Source: Larkinella bovis (GTDB taxonomy: Bacteria; Bacteroidota; Bacteroidia; Cytophagales; Spirosomataceae). Taken from it: a stretch of 64,000 nucleotides of DNA. Position 1 is the first letter of the stretch. Each line of letters opens with the position of its first letter. The notes under the pieces are model-generated. The model did not search any database. It saw nothing but the letters and a program-made list of their open reading frames with translations, and had not been told where the DNA came from. The stretch spans positions 62,001-126,000 of the forward strand of contig NZ_JBHSMA010000006.1 in assembly GCF_042655385.1 (NCBI RefSeq), read 5' to 3'. The translations under genes were made by a program, and so were the position numbers. Of this stretch, positions 33,842 through 43,079 are shown piece after piece.

Positions 33842-35902
33842 ATGACAAACGTTCATCCGCCCCGGGCGGCCATCAAACCGACGGAGCTGACCACCCACGG
33901 CCACACCCGCATCGACAATTATTACTGGCTTAACGACCGGGAAAATCCCGAAGTACTCGATTACCTGAAGGCCGAAAATGACTACCTCGAACAGGTGCTG
34001 GAACCCGTGAAGGCGTTCCGGGAAACGTTGTTTGAAGAGATGAAAGGCCGGATTAAACAGCAGGACGAATCGGTGCCGTATAAAGAAGGGAGCTATTACT
34101 ACTACACCCGGTTTGTGGAAGGGGGCGAATACCCGATCTATTGCCGGAAACCGGGTTCGCTCGAAGCCGCCGAGGAAATTGTCCTGAACGTGAACGAACT
34201 GGCCAAACCGCATGCTTACTACGATGTCGCCGGGCTCGAAGTATCCGATAATGAAGAACTGGTCGCATTCGGCGAAGATACCGTGAGTCGGCGGATGTAT
34301 ACCCTGCGGATCAAAAACCTGAAAACCGGTGAGATTTACCCCGATGCCATCCCGGATACCGAAGGCGGTAGTTATGCCTGGTCGGCTGATAACCAGACGC
34401 TTTTCTACATCCGGAAAGATGCGCAAACGCTGTTGGGGTATCAGGTCTACCGCCATACGCTGGGCAGCGATCCGGCGGAGGACGTCTTGCTGTACGAAGA
34501 AAAAGACAACCAGTATTACATGGGGCTGGGCCGGATGAAGTCGAAGAAATACATCGCGGTGGTGTCCGACCACAACGGGGTGGCGACGGAATACCGGCTG
34601 CTGGAAGCGAGCAATCCGACGGGCGACTTTGTGGTGTTTCTGCCCCGCGAAAAGGGGCACGAGTACGATGTGCAGCATCTGGAAACCACCTTTTACGTCC
34701 GCACAAACTGGAAGGCCCCGAATTACCGGCTGATGGAGGTCAAGGAAAACAAAACCGACGACCGCTCGGCCTGGAAAGAAGTCATTCCACACCGGCCCAA
34801 CGTGTTTTTGCAACAGCTGGATGCCTTTAAAAATCACCTGGTGCTGGGCGAACGGAAGGAGGGGCTAATGCACCTGCGCGTGCTCGATCGGAAAAACCGG
34901 CAGGAACATTACCTGGATTTCGGCGAACCGGCATACGTGGCCGGGATTGGCTACAACCCGGATTTCAATACCAATATCCTGCGGTTTGGGTATTCGTCGC
35001 TGACGACGCCCAACTCGACCTTCGATTACAACATGGATACGAAGGAAAAAACGCTGATGAAGCAGCAGGAGGTACTCGGCGGTTTTGACCCGGCGAATTA
35101 CACCTCGGAGCGGTTTTTTGTGAAATCGCGCGATGGCGCGAAGGTGCCGGTTTCGATGGTGTACCGCAAGGGGACGCCCAAAGACGGCTCGGCTCCGCTG
35201 CTGCAATACGCCTACGGTTCCTACGGCTATTCGCTGGACCCGACCTTCAGTTCAACCCGCCTGAGTCTGCTCGATCGCGGTTTTATGTACGCCATTGCCC
35301 ACATTCGGGGTGGGCAGGAAATGGGCCGGAAATGGTATGACAACGGCAAAATGCTCAAGAAGAAAAACACCTTCAACGATTTTGTGGACGTCTCGGCCTA
35401 TTTGATCGAAAACCGGTATACGAGTGCCGACCGGCTGTTTGCAATGGGCGGCAGCGCGGGCGGTTTGCTCATGGGTGCGGTGGTTAACCAGAAACCGGAA
35501 CTCTACCGGGGCGTGGTGGCGTCGGTGCCGTTTGTCGACGTGGTGACAACGATGCTCGACGAAAGCATTCCGCTGACGACGGGTGAGTTTGAAGAGTGGG
35601 GCAATCCGAAGATCAAAAAGTACTACGATTACATCCTGTCGTATTCGCCGTACGACAACGTGAAGGAACAGGCGTATCCGAATATGCTGGTCATGACCGG
35701 GTTGCACGATTCGCAGGTGCAATACTGGGAACCGGCCAAATGGGTGGCCAAGCTCCGCACGCTCAAAACCGATCCCAATGAACTGCTGCTGCAAACCAAC
35801 CTGGAAGCGGGCCACGGCGGGGCATCGGGGCGGTTTCAGGCGTTGAAGGAAATCGCACTGGAGTACGCCTTTGTGCTGAACCTGGTCGGAATTCGGTCGT
35901 AA
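33842..35902 (+). CDS. ptrB: Oligopeptidase B (S9A serine peptidase)
   Basis: This is a 686-residue cytosolic serine peptidase of the prolyl oligopeptidase clan, cleaving short peptides after basic residues. A seven-bladed beta-propeller (about 75-400) gates the alpha/beta-hydrolase domain. The nucleophile elbow GGSAGGLLMGA (Ser about 541), the aspartate near TGLHDSQV and the histidine in EAGHGGASGRF form the triad. YAYGSYGYSLDPTF and AHIRGGQEMGRKWYDNGK are hallmark oligopeptidase B segments. There is no signal peptide. It is transcribed divergently from the M28 gene, across a 160-base gap. Confidence 0.93.
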   Translation: MTNVHPPRAAIKPTELTTHGHTRIDNYYWLNDRENPEVLDYLKAENDYLEQVLEPVKAFRETLFEEMKGRIKQQDESVPYKEGSYYYYTRFVEGGEYPIYCRKPGSLEAAEEIVLNVNELAKPHAYYDVAGLEVSDNEELVAFGEDTVSRRMYTLRIKNLKTGEIYPDAIPDTEGGSYAWSADNQTLFYIRKDAQTLLGYQVYRHTLGSDPAEDVLLYEEKDNQYYMGLGRMKSKKYIAVVSDHNGVATEYRLLEASNPTGDFVVFLPREKGHEYDVQHLETTFYVRTNWKAPNYRLMEVKENKTDDRSAWKEVIPHRPNVFLQQLDAFKNHLVLGERKEGLMHLRVLDRKNRQEHYLDFGEPAYVAGIGYNPDFNTNILRFGYSSLTTPNSTFDYNMDTKEKTLMKQQEVLGGFDPANYTSERFFVKSRDGAKVPVSMVYRKGTPKDGSAPLLQYAYGSYGYSLDPTFSSTRLSLLDRGFMYAIAHIRGGQEMGRKWYDNGKMLKKKNTFNDFVDVSAYLIENRYTSADRLFAMGGSAGGLLMGAVVNQKPELYRGVVASVPFVDVVTTMLDESIPLTTGEFEEWGNPKIKKYYDYILSYSPYDNVKEQAYPNMLVMTGLHDSQVQYWEPAKWVAKLRTLKTDPNELLLQTNLEAGHGGASGRFQALKEIALEYAFVLNLVGIRS

Positions 35903-35918
35903 CTGGATCAAAACCGCA

Positions 35919-35958
35919 AATAAAGTCCCCGTTGCCTGTGACAATCGGGGACTTTATT
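35919..35958. terminator. Terminator after oligopeptidase B gene
   Basis: AATAAAGTCCCC at 35919-35930 pairs perfectly with GGGGACTTTATT at 35947-35958 over a 16-base loop. The arms end in A/T-rich sequence, so it can act on the plus strand before the next gene. Confidence 0.78.
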
Positions 35959-36002
35959 CTTCCAAAGGGTATGGCCCGGCCAACATCTCCGGCTACCCGT
36001 TT

Positions 36003-36842
36003 ATGAAGTTCCCGATTCTCCTCCTTGCCCTTTTCTTCGGCGGTACGCTCCTGAGTAACGGACAAACGCCAGCTTCCAACTCATTTGTTTCGGTAAAACA
36101 GGGCGGTGTCGTCCGCTGGGCCGACCATTGCATTCGCTGTGCGATGGGTAACCAGCGCTGGCGGGCCGTTGGCGGCACCTGTTATTATCCGATCGACCTG
36201 GTGAAAGCAACCGGTTATCACCGGATCTACCGCTGGACCAAAGCCGGTCGGCGGCAGTACCGGACGATTCAGGTGGTAAAAGGCGAGTTCAAAAACGAAG
36301 ATTTTAAGGATTTCGAGAAGAAAGAATACGTCAATGTGTCGGCGGCTAACGTGCGACGCCAGCGTCGGGAGCAGGCCCAGATATGGCCGCTCTTTTCCCG
36401 ACCCGAAACCGCCCCGTCGTTTACGCTTCCGCTGGGCCAACCGGCCCGGCCGCTCCCGGCCACGGAAGGTAACTTCGGTGTCTACCGCACTTTCGATGGT
36501 CAACCCCGCAACCGCCATACGGGAACCGATTACCCGATTGGCACCGGTCAGCCGGTGTTGAGCATGGCCGAGGGCCGGATTGTGCTGGTTGCCAACCACT
36601 TTTTTGGCGGCAATTCCGTCTTTGTTGATCACGGCAACGGCCTGGTGAGTATGTACCTGCACCTGAACGGTTTTGCGGTCAAAAAGGGTGATCAAGTGAA
36701 AAAAGGGCAGAAAATAGGTGAGGTGGGCGAAACCGGCCGGGCCACGGGCCCACACTTACACCTGGGTGTCCGCTGGCACAATGCCCGCATCGACCCGGCC
36801 CTGCTGCTGGCTGACCCGGCGAAGCTGCCAACGGTTGACTGA
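36003..36842 (+). CDS. Secreted M23-family peptidoglycan endopeptidase
   Basis: This is a 279-residue protein with a signal peptide (KFPILLLALFFGGTLLSNGQ). The N-terminal half is unassigned and contains three cysteines (DHCIRCAMG, GGTCYYP). The LytM/M23 domain (about 155-270) is complete: RNRHTGTDYPIGTG supplies the His and Asp zinc ligands, and GPHLHLGVRW the H-x-H motif with the final ligand. SMYLHLNGF is the conserved middle histidine. Such enzymes cut peptide cross-links in peptidoglycan during growth or division. It is flanked on both sides by terminators, so it is probably a single-gene transcript. Confidence 0.92.
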   Translation: MKFPILLLALFFGGTLLSNGQTPASNSFVSVKQGGVVRWADHCIRCAMGNQRWRAVGGTCYYPIDLVKATGYHRIYRWTKAGRRQYRTIQVVKGEFKNEDFKDFEKKEYVNVSAANVRRQRREQAQIWPLFSRPETAPSFTLPLGQPARPLPATEGNFGVYRTFDGQPRNRHTGTDYPIGTGQPVLSMAEGRIVLVANHFFGGNSVFVDHGNGLVSMYLHLNGFAVKKGDQVKKGQKIGEVGETGRATGPHLHLGVRWHNARIDPALLLADPAKLPTVD

Positions 36843-36859
36843 GCGCACGGCATCTATAC

Positions 36860-36898
36860 AAAAACCGGGGCCTGTTCTCCTGCCAAACCCCGGTTTTT
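36860..36898 (+). terminator. Rho-independent terminator after M23 peptidase
   Basis: AAAAACCGGGG at 36860-36870 pairs with CCCCGGTTTTT at 36888-36898, giving an 11-base stem that ends in a T run, 18 bases after the stop codon of the peptidase gene. It could also act for the convergent esterase gene. Confidence 0.85.
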
Positions 36899-37008
36899 AT
36901 AGTAGATAGTTAGACAAAAGAGGAAATAGTACTTTATTGATTTTTAGCTAATTAGTTGCTTGTCTATTCTCTTTCTTCTTTAATCTGCCTATCGTATTCT
37001 CCAACGAG

Positions 37009-38646
37009 TTACTGTTTCGTATAATACGGATCCAGAAACAGGTAGCGGGCCCGGTTTTTCTCCGTTTCCAGCCGGGTATTCACGTCGATCTGCATGAACG
37101 GCACGGGGTTGGCGTTGTTGATGGCGGGCCAGTTGGGCAAACCGCCCCCGTTCGGGTTGCCGGTTTTGACGAAGTTGGCGAAGTATGTCTGCATGACCTC
37201 CGACACTTTATGGTCGTCGGGGGTCCAGGCAAACACCTTGTTTTTTGACAAATTGCCCATCGCGTATTCGATTTCGGCGGAATGAACGGCCCCGCGGGCG
37301 GGCGGAATTTTAATGGCGTTCGGGTCGGTCGATTTCACGACACCACCGGCCAGGCCGGGAGTTGCATTTCCCATTTCGGGAACCATCGGCGGTCGGGGGC
37401 GCGAATAGTAGTACCGGTACACTGGTTTGCCACCGCCGGTTTTGCTCTGCAAATCGGCCCATTTCCAGGTGCTGTAGGCCAGAAACCGGTCGCCCGCCAG
37501 GGCCGTTGCCGATTCCAGCACCTCTTCCTCCGTGGTGGCCGGATAGAGTTTCAGCACTTCCTCGGCCCGGTCGCCGTAGAGCTTTTTAACCGCATTGGCG
37601 TAATTCTCGGGGGTCGGTTTTTCCTGCCCCAGAATGGCTCGCCCGTTCATCTCCTCCGAATTCCAGCCCGCCAGCAGCGGAACTTGTGCCTGTTCGCCCG
37701 CATTGAAGATTTCCAGGGGCGGTTTGGGGAAGAAATAGCCATCGACGGTCGCGCTGAACCGGGGTACACCGGGTTTGCCCGTGGCTTCGAGCAACTGCTG
37801 CGCGGGCATGGCCCGCAGATCGGCCAGCGAATTGGCTCCGACGGCTTTTGCAAAGGCAACGCCCGCATCTTCGCCCTTCGCCAGCGGAACCGGCGGCAAG
37901 CCACCGAGCAGCGAACCGCTTTCACCAATGGCTCCGGCCATCAGTTTTTTTGAGAGGGGAGAAGCCATCAGACCGCTCACGGCAATCGAACCCGCTGATT
38001 CGCCGGCGATGGTCACGCGTTTGGGATCACCCCCAAAAGCCGCAATGTTCTGCTGGACCCAGCGCAAAGCCGCAGCCATGTCATGATATGCGTAATTCCC
38101 CGACGCCTGATGGGGCGATTCCTTCGTTAATTCGGGATGGGCCATGAAGCCGAACACACCCAGCCGGTAGTTGACCGTCAGCGCTACGATGCCTTTCGTT
38201 GCCATGCTTTCGCCGTCGTAGCGGCCTTCCGAACCGTCGCCCGCAATAAAACCGCCCCCGTAGAAATACACCAGCACCGGCAATTTTTCCTTGGCCGATT
38301 TGGCGGGTGTCCAGACGTTCAGGTACAGACAGTCTTCGCTCATGCCGTTGGAACGGAAATTCATGTCCCCAAAAACCGGAAGCTGCATGGCGCGCGGGCC
38401 AAACTGATCGGCTTTCCGGACGCCCGACCAGTTTTTGACGGGCTGCGGTTCTTTCCAGCGGAGTTCGCCGATGGGCGGTTGGGCAAACGGAAGGCCTTTA
38501 AAGGCGCGGATACCGCTGGTTTCGGTCACGCCTTCTACCAGTCCGTTGGCGGTTTTAACCTGTGGGGCCGCAGATTTGCCCGACTGGGCATCCACCAGGT
38601 GGGCGGCTAAAACGGCTGATACCGTCAGGATCAAGAGGTTTTTCAT
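37009..38646 (-). CDS. Secreted type-B carboxylesterase
   Basis: This is a 545-residue alpha/beta hydrolase with a signal peptide (KNLLILTVSAVLAAHLVDAQ). The signature blocks are EDCLYLNVWTP, VLVYFYGGGFIAGDGSEG (oxyanion hole) and VTIAGESAGSIAVSGL with the nucleophile serine. The acidic triad member is probably the Glu in GWNSEEMNG, and the histidine lies in GAVHSAEIEYAMG. Type-B carboxylesterases hydrolyse carboxylic esters with broad specificity; the substrate here is not predictable. The gene runs convergently to the M23 gene and divergently from the broken esterase at 38.8 kb. Confidence 0.92.
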   Translation of the reverse strand: MKNLLILTVSAVLAAHLVDAQSGKSAAPQVKTANGLVEGVTETSGIRAFKGLPFAQPPIGELRWKEPQPVKNWSGVRKADQFGPRAMQLPVFGDMNFRSNGMSEDCLYLNVWTPAKSAKEKLPVLVYFYGGGFIAGDGSEGRYDGESMATKGIVALTVNYRLGVFGFMAHPELTKESPHQASGNYAYHDMAAALRWVQQNIAAFGGDPKRVTIAGESAGSIAVSGLMASPLSKKLMAGAIGESGSLLGGLPPVPLAKGEDAGVAFAKAVGANSLADLRAMPAQQLLEATGKPGVPRFSATVDGYFFPKPPLEIFNAGEQAQVPLLAGWNSEEMNGRAILGQEKPTPENYANAVKKLYGDRAEEVLKLYPATTEEEVLESATALAGDRFLAYSTWKWADLQSKTGGGKPVYRYYYSRPRPPMVPEMGNATPGLAGGVVKSTDPNAIKIPPARGAVHSAEIEYAMGNLSKNKVFAWTPDDHKVSEVMQTYFANFVKTGNPNGGGLPNWPAINNANPVPFMQIDVNTRLETEKNRARYLFLDPYYTKQ

Positions 38647-38817
38647 GGGTTTTCTATTTCATCTGGCCTGCTAACTAATGGGAACGGCTGGCCAAAGCGG
38701 ACCGTTCTCTGATCGAATCAAACCATTTGTGTTGAAGAACAATAATAGGTAGTAAAGTTGAGAATTGACGCTTGAAAACGGAAGTATAGGAACCAAAATA
38801 ATCCAACAAAATCCCGT

Positions 38818-39882
38818 ATGCCCCCCATTCGGTTAGAATTGACAACCCCCGTTGACGACGACCGGCCCGTGTATGTTGCCGGTCCATTTTGCCAGTGGCA
38901 GCCGGACGTCGAACGATTTCGATTGCAACAAAACGCAGCCGGACGGTTTTTTATCGAATTGCCGGCGGATCTGACTCTTCCGCTGGAATACAAATACACG
39001 CGTGGAAGCTGGGAGTCGGTGGAGTTGACCGGAGCCGGTGAAAGCGTCCCCAACCGCATAATTCGCCGGAAAACCGGCCTTCACCGGGACGAGGTTCTGC
39101 ACTAGCGCTGGAACGGGCAACCATTCAATCCGGATTTTCTGCCCAAAGTGGAAACTGTCAGCGAGGAATTTGCGGTGCCGCAACTCGGTACCACGCGCCG
39201 AATACGGGTCTTGTTGCCGCATGATTACGATGCAGGCGACGCCCGTTACCCGGTTTTGTATCTGAACGACGGGCAAAATCTCTTCGGTGAAGGCTCCCCG
39301 TTTGGCAACTGGACCATCGATCAGAAACTGGCGATTCTGGCGCACCGGCATCATCACGGCGTCATTGTGGTTGCCATCGACCACGGCGAGGAGGAACGCA
39401 TTGCAGAATACCAGCCCTACAACACGCGGCTGGCCGAGGGGCGGGGGCGCGCCTACCTCGATTTTGTCGTTCAGACTCTGAAACCGTTCATTGATGCGCG
39501 GTACCGGACCCGACCGGAACGAGCGAAAACCGGCATGGGCGGTAGCTCGATGGGTGGTTTAATTAGTCTGTACGCGGCCCTGCTACATCCCACGGTATTC
39601 GGGCGGTTGCTCATTTTTTCACCGGCGCTCTGGACGACGCCGAAAGCCTACGGCGATGCGCTGCGGTTTTCCTGCCCGGAACCGGTCCGGGCGTATCTGT
39701 ACGGCGGAGAACGGGAGTCCCGCTACATGGTGCCCGCGATCGAGCGGTTACAGCAATCGTTGCTGCAAAAACAGGATAACAAAACCGTGCAGATTGAAAT
39801 GGTGGTTGACCCGCACGGGGAACATACCGAAAACCGCTGGGGCCGGGAATTTCCGCGGGCGCTGGAATGGTTATTTTTCTGA
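38818..39882 (+). pseudogene. Glycogen-binding-domain/esterase gene interrupted by in-frame TAG
   Basis: The first 95 codons (38818-39102) encode a CBM48-like domain (RPVYVAGPFCQWQPDVERF, then LEYKYTRGSWESVEL). A TAG follows at 39103-39105. The same frame then continues without another stop to 39882 with a putative esterase of the esterase-D type: RIRVLLPHDYDAGDARYPVL, GMGGSSMGGLISLYAALL with the nucleophile serine, and VDPHGEHTENRWG with the histidine. The join reads His-stop-Arg-Trp; a TGG there would give HWRW. This is one gene broken by a single base change, or less likely read through. The downstream part could be translated alone from a GTG at 39148 (244 residues), which retains the whole esterase domain. 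Confidence 0.82.
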
Positions 39883-39912
39883 TTCGCTACCTTTACGGAA
39901 TCACTCCCGACT

Positions 39913-41394
39913 ATGCAAATACAACTTACCACCCACCCACCGCTTTCGGCCCAAACCGTTGTGATACCGGTTGCCCAAACTGAGGGTTTATCGGCCACGT
40001 TGACCGAATTAGCTAACCGGCTCCAGCTGCTTCCGGAAACGCTTCAACACGATTTTAAAGCTGATTTTAAGGAGGTTTTGCCGGTATACCAGCCCGATGG
40101 CCGAAAGGTGTTCCTGCTCGGTTTGGGGAAAGAACCCACGGCGATAAGCTGGCTGCGGGCCTTTCGCGAGCTCTTTTTCCGGCAAAAAGACCGGTTAACG
40201 ACCGGCGTCGGCGTTGAACTGGGCGGTTTTGCGGGCGAAGTGGTGGAAGCCGTGGTGCTCGGCATTCGCTGGGGCGGCTATGTATTGAAACAGCACGCGA
40301 CCGATACCCCGACGGTCAGCGGTTTTTATGCTGAAGAGGGCCAGTTGGTCATTGCGGTTTCGGACGGGCAACTGACCCAAGCGGAAACGGCGCTCCAGCG
40401 CGCGGAAGCCATCGCCGACACGCACCGGCAGATGCTGGATCTGATGAATGCGCCGTCGAACTACAAAATTCCGCAGACGCTGGCCGATTGGGCGGTCGCG
40501 TCCGGCCAACAATACGGGTATTCGGTGACGGTTTTTGATCGGGCCGAGATCGAGCGGCAGGGACTTCGGGCCTTGCTGAGCGTCAACCAGGGCAGCGCGA
40601 ACCCGCCGGTTTTTATCATTGCCGAATACAAACCCGCCGATCAGCCGAACGCCAAAAAAGTGGGTCTGGTGGGGAAGGGAATTACGTTCGATACGGGCGG
40701 CATTTCGATCAAGCCTTCCACCAATATGCACCTGATGAAGAGCGACATGGGCGGGGCGGCTGCGGTGTTGGGTACGCTGGAGGTAGCCGCGAAACTCCGG
40801 TTGCCGGTGCATCTGATCGGGATTGTGCCCTCGACGGAAAACATGGTAGACGGGCAGGCCACCAAACCGGGTGATGTTATCGGCTCGTACCTGGGCAAAA
40901 CCATCGAAGTGATCGACACCGACGCCGAAGGGCGCATCATTCTGGCCGACGGGCTGGGCTACATGGTCCGTAATTTTCAGCCCGACGTCCTGATCGATCT
41001 GGCCACGCTGACGGGCAGCGTCATCGCCACGCTGGGTTATCATGCCGCCGGTTTGTTCAGCAACAACGACGAACTGACCAGTCAATTGCTGAAATCGGCC
41101 CGGCAAACCGGGGAGCCGCTGTGGCCCCTGCCGCTCTGGGATGTATACCAGGAAGATATTCAGTCGGATGTGGCCGATCTGAAGAATTTCAGCGGCAAAC
41201 CGATGGCGGGCGCCATCAGTGCCGCCAAATTTCTGGAAGTGTTCACGGACGGGCATCCGGCCTGGGCGCATCTGGATATTGCCGGAATGGCCTTCGCCGA
41301 TACCGAGTTCGGTACGCAGAAAAACGCCACCGGTTTTGGGATTCGCCTGTTGATTGATTTTTTGCGGAATGTGTTTACGGCTGACAATGAATAG
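39913..41394 (+). CDS. pepA: M17-family leucyl aminopeptidase
   Basis: This is a 493-residue cytosolic aminopeptidase with two metal ions per active site. The C-terminal catalytic domain is intact: KVGLVGKGITFDTGGISIKP with the metal-binding Lys and Asp, MKSDMGGAAAV, and the family signature DTDAEGRIILADG. LATLTGSVIATLG is a conserved loop. The N-terminal domain (about 1-160) is the usual variable one. Members remove N-terminal amino acids in peptide turnover. It starts 30 bases after the broken esterase gene and may share its transcript. The usual form of the signature begins Asn-Thr-Asp; the Asp here is a mild variant. Confidence 0.93.
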   Translation: MQIQLTTHPPLSAQTVVIPVAQTEGLSATLTELANRLQLLPETLQHDFKADFKEVLPVYQPDGRKVFLLGLGKEPTAISWLRAFRELFFRQKDRLTTGVGVELGGFAGEVVEAVVLGIRWGGYVLKQHATDTPTVSGFYAEEGQLVIAVSDGQLTQAETALQRAEAIADTHRQMLDLMNAPSNYKIPQTLADWAVASGQQYGYSVTVFDRAEIERQGLRALLSVNQGSANPPVFIIAEYKPADQPNAKKVGLVGKGITFDTGGISIKPSTNMHLMKSDMGGAAAVLGTLEVAAKLRLPVHLIGIVPSTENMVDGQATKPGDVIGSYLGKTIEVIDTDAEGRIILADGLGYMVRNFQPDVLIDLATLTGSVIATLGYHAAGLFSNNDELTSQLLKSARQTGEPLWPLPLWDVYQEDIQSDVADLKNFSGKPMAGAISAAKFLEVFTDGHPAWAHLDIAGMAFADTEFGTQKNATGFGIRLLIDFLRNVFTADNE

Positions 41395-41399
41395 GTTCG

Positions 41400-41513
41400 T
41401 TACGCACGGGGCTGTTGCATAACGCCCACTTCACGGGCAAACCCCAAAATGTTAGCGTAATTCGGGAGAAGACGGTTTTCAGCCATGAAATTGGCCTGGA
41501 GTGACTGGTACAT
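41400..41513 (-). CDS. Short ORF, possible gene remnant
   Basis: This 37-codon frame (opening MYQSLQANFMAENRLLPNYA) between pepA and the EthD-like gene has a protein-like, amphipathic composition and ends at TAA (41402-41400). It looks like the C-terminal end of a larger protein rather than a complete small one. I do not recognise the parent. It may be debris from the rearrangement that brought in the adjacent AT-rich genes, or chance. Confidence 0.25.
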   Translation of the reverse strand: MYQSLQANFMAENRLLPNYANILGFAREVGVMQQPRA

Positions 41514-41537
41514 ACCTTTTTGTGGTTACATACCTGT

Positions 41538-41966
41538 TCACTTTACCACCTCACTCACCAAAATGACAGGAGTGGTGTTGGTGTAATTTGGAAAATCGGC
41601 ACGAATGGCGTCTCGGTTTGGCCCGATAGCCGCTTGATAGTCGCTTATGTTTTTTACATAAAAGGTGCCAATTGCCATAAATGGCAGGGGCTGGTTCGGG
41701 ATGCCACTCGCCAGCCCTTTTTCAATGGTATATTTCACCAAATTTGACCCTAAAAAACCGGCTACCATCGGCATGTGTTTGGTTTCATAGTATTCCATAT
41801 TAAAGGTTTTTCCTTCGGCATAAGGGTACATGATGGATACTTTAATTAAGCCTTTTTCAACAACAACCGGGTTGGACTCTGCCGATTGACGAGGTTGTTT
41901 TGCTTGGCTAAACGCAGCCGAAAAAGCGGTTAAAAACAAAAGCGATGCGATCAGTGTGCCTTTCAT
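41538..41966 (-). CDS. Exported EthD/dimeric alpha-beta barrel family protein
   Basis: This is a 142-residue protein with a signal peptide (TLIASLLFLTAFSAAFSQA). The mature part is one ferredoxin-like domain of the EthD type: VSIMYPYAEGKTFNMEYYET, KHMPMVAGFLGSNLVKYTIE, and a C-terminal strand ending VILVSEVVK. EthD-like proteins occur with redox enzymes and can act in detoxification or polyketide-like steps; an exported form is less common and its role is unknown. The DNA is AT-richer than the surroundings. It is divergent from a LysR regulator across 124 bases with nested inverted repeats and is the probable target of that regulator. Confidence 0.8.
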   Translation of the reverse strand: MKGTLIASLLFLTAFSAAFSQAKQPRQSAESNPVVVEKGLIKVSIMYPYAEGKTFNMEYYETKHMPMVAGFLGSNLVKYTIEKGLASGIPNQPLPFMAIGTFYVKNISDYQAAIGPNRDAIRADFPNYTNTTPVILVSEVVK

Positions 41967-42090
41967 AGTTCATTTATTTAAGGGATAAAAATGTGCGTTT
42001 TGAAACCTGTTCCGCAAATATCCGGACAGTGTTTATATTTGCAAAACGCTATTTTTCGATGAAAACAATCGATAAAATCGATTTATAAAA
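41967..42090. promoter_or_regulatory. Divergent promoter with nested inverted repeats (LysR operator candidate)
   Basis: Three inverted repeats lie here: GCGTTTTG at 41995-42002 with CAAAACGC at 42042-42049; GCAAATAT at 42014-42021 with ATATTTGC at 42035-42042; and AATCGAT at 42067-42073 with ATCGATT at 42077-42083, only 8 bases before the LysR start. The first two share a border and form a long nested palindrome. LysR-type proteins bind dyad sites in such divergent regions; assignment here is inference. Confidence 0.5.
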
Positions 42091-42957
42091 ATGGAATTAA
42101 GACAGCTCAAGTATTTTTTGAAAGCCAAAGAGTTATTAAATTTTACGGAAGCTGCCAGGGTTTTGAATATTAGCCAGAGTACGCTATCTCAGCAGATTAA
42201 ACAATTGGAAAATGAGTTAGATGTCCCGCTGTTTAATCGCATTGGCAAACGAATTACATTGACCGAAGCGGGTAATCTGTTTAGTGAATATGCGTTGCAG
42301 AGCATCCATAGAGCGAATGAAGGATTTCTGCTTTTACAAGATCTGAAAAACCTGAATACGGGGAAAATTACCATCGGCGTGATTTATTCGATGCGCATTC
42401 CTTTTGCCAAAACATTGATACAGTTTGCAACGCACTATCCAAATATCAAAATTCAGGTTGTCTTTGGAACGACAAAAGACCTGCTCGAAAAACTTAATCT
42501 GCATCAATTTGACTTTGTGCTCACATTCCATGAAAAAGCCAAAGAATCCCATCTGAATTATCACCCCCTTTTAAGCTCCAATATGGTATTGGTAACGGCT
42601 AAAAAATCATCGTTGGCCCAAAAAAGTATGCTATCGCTGAATGAAGTGGCTAAGTTGCCCCTGGCTTTACCTTTTAGTGGTTATAGTACGATACAGTTTT
42701 TTGAGGAGGTATTCAGCCAGAAAAACCTGAACCCGAATATTTGCATGGAAATAAATGATATCCCTACTTTATTTGAAATTGTCAAAACCGGGCAATGGCA
42801 TACCATTTTGAGTGACACCAGTATCAACGATCCGGACGTCGTGGCTATCCCCATTAAAGGAAAAAACATGAGACGAACGATTATGATTATTTCTCTCAAA
42901 GAAGCCTATGAAAAGAAAGCCGTGAAAAAGCTCTATGAGCTGCTAACTACAAATTAA
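42091..42957 (+). CDS. LysR-type transcriptional regulator
   Basis: This is a 288-residue regulator. The N-terminal winged helix-turn-helix (residues 1-60) is typical: MELRQLKYFLKAKELLNFTE, then AARVLNISQSTLSQQIKQLE and PLFNRIGKRITLTEAG. The remaining ~200 residues form the periplasmic-binding-like effector domain (GKITIGVIYSMRIPFAKTLI, VFGTTKDLLEKLNLHQFDFVL), which resembles the CynR/CbbR branch. The effector is unknown. It is divergent from the EthD-like gene, the usual position for the regulator of such a target, and probably regulates itself. Its base composition is distinctly AT-rich, suggesting transfer together with that gene. Confidence 0.92.
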   Translation: MELRQLKYFLKAKELLNFTEAARVLNISQSTLSQQIKQLENELDVPLFNRIGKRITLTEAGNLFSEYALQSIHRANEGFLLLQDLKNLNTGKITIGVIYSMRIPFAKTLIQFATHYPNIKIQVVFGTTKDLLEKLNLHQFDFVLTFHEKAKESHLNYHPLLSSNMVLVTAKKSSLAQKSMLSLNEVAKLPLALPFSGYSTIQFFEEVFSQKNLNPNICMEINDIPTLFEIVKTGQWHTILSDTSINDPDVVAIPIKGKNMRRTIMIISLKEAYEKKAVKKLYELLTTN

Positions 42958-43079
42958 CGTTATTCTTTGCCCTGGGTACTATTTTTACCGCCAAGTCCGC
43001 CGAAGTTAGCACCGTCACGCACGTTACGTAAGAATTTCAGCCCAGGATTTTAATCGGGGGCAAAGAATTGCGAAATTAA

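Noticed and set aside
33746..34837. A 363-codon minus-strand frame and similar ones at 40195-41271 and 21219-22445
   Set aside because: All are antisense shadows of well-supported genes (oligopeptidase B, leucyl aminopeptidase, outer-membrane receptor).
39148..39882. Treating the esterase half as an independent normal gene
   Set aside because: It shares frame with the upstream domain, has no good start site of its own other than a GTG, and the residues between the TAG and the GTG (RWNGQPFNPDFLPK) read like continuing protein.
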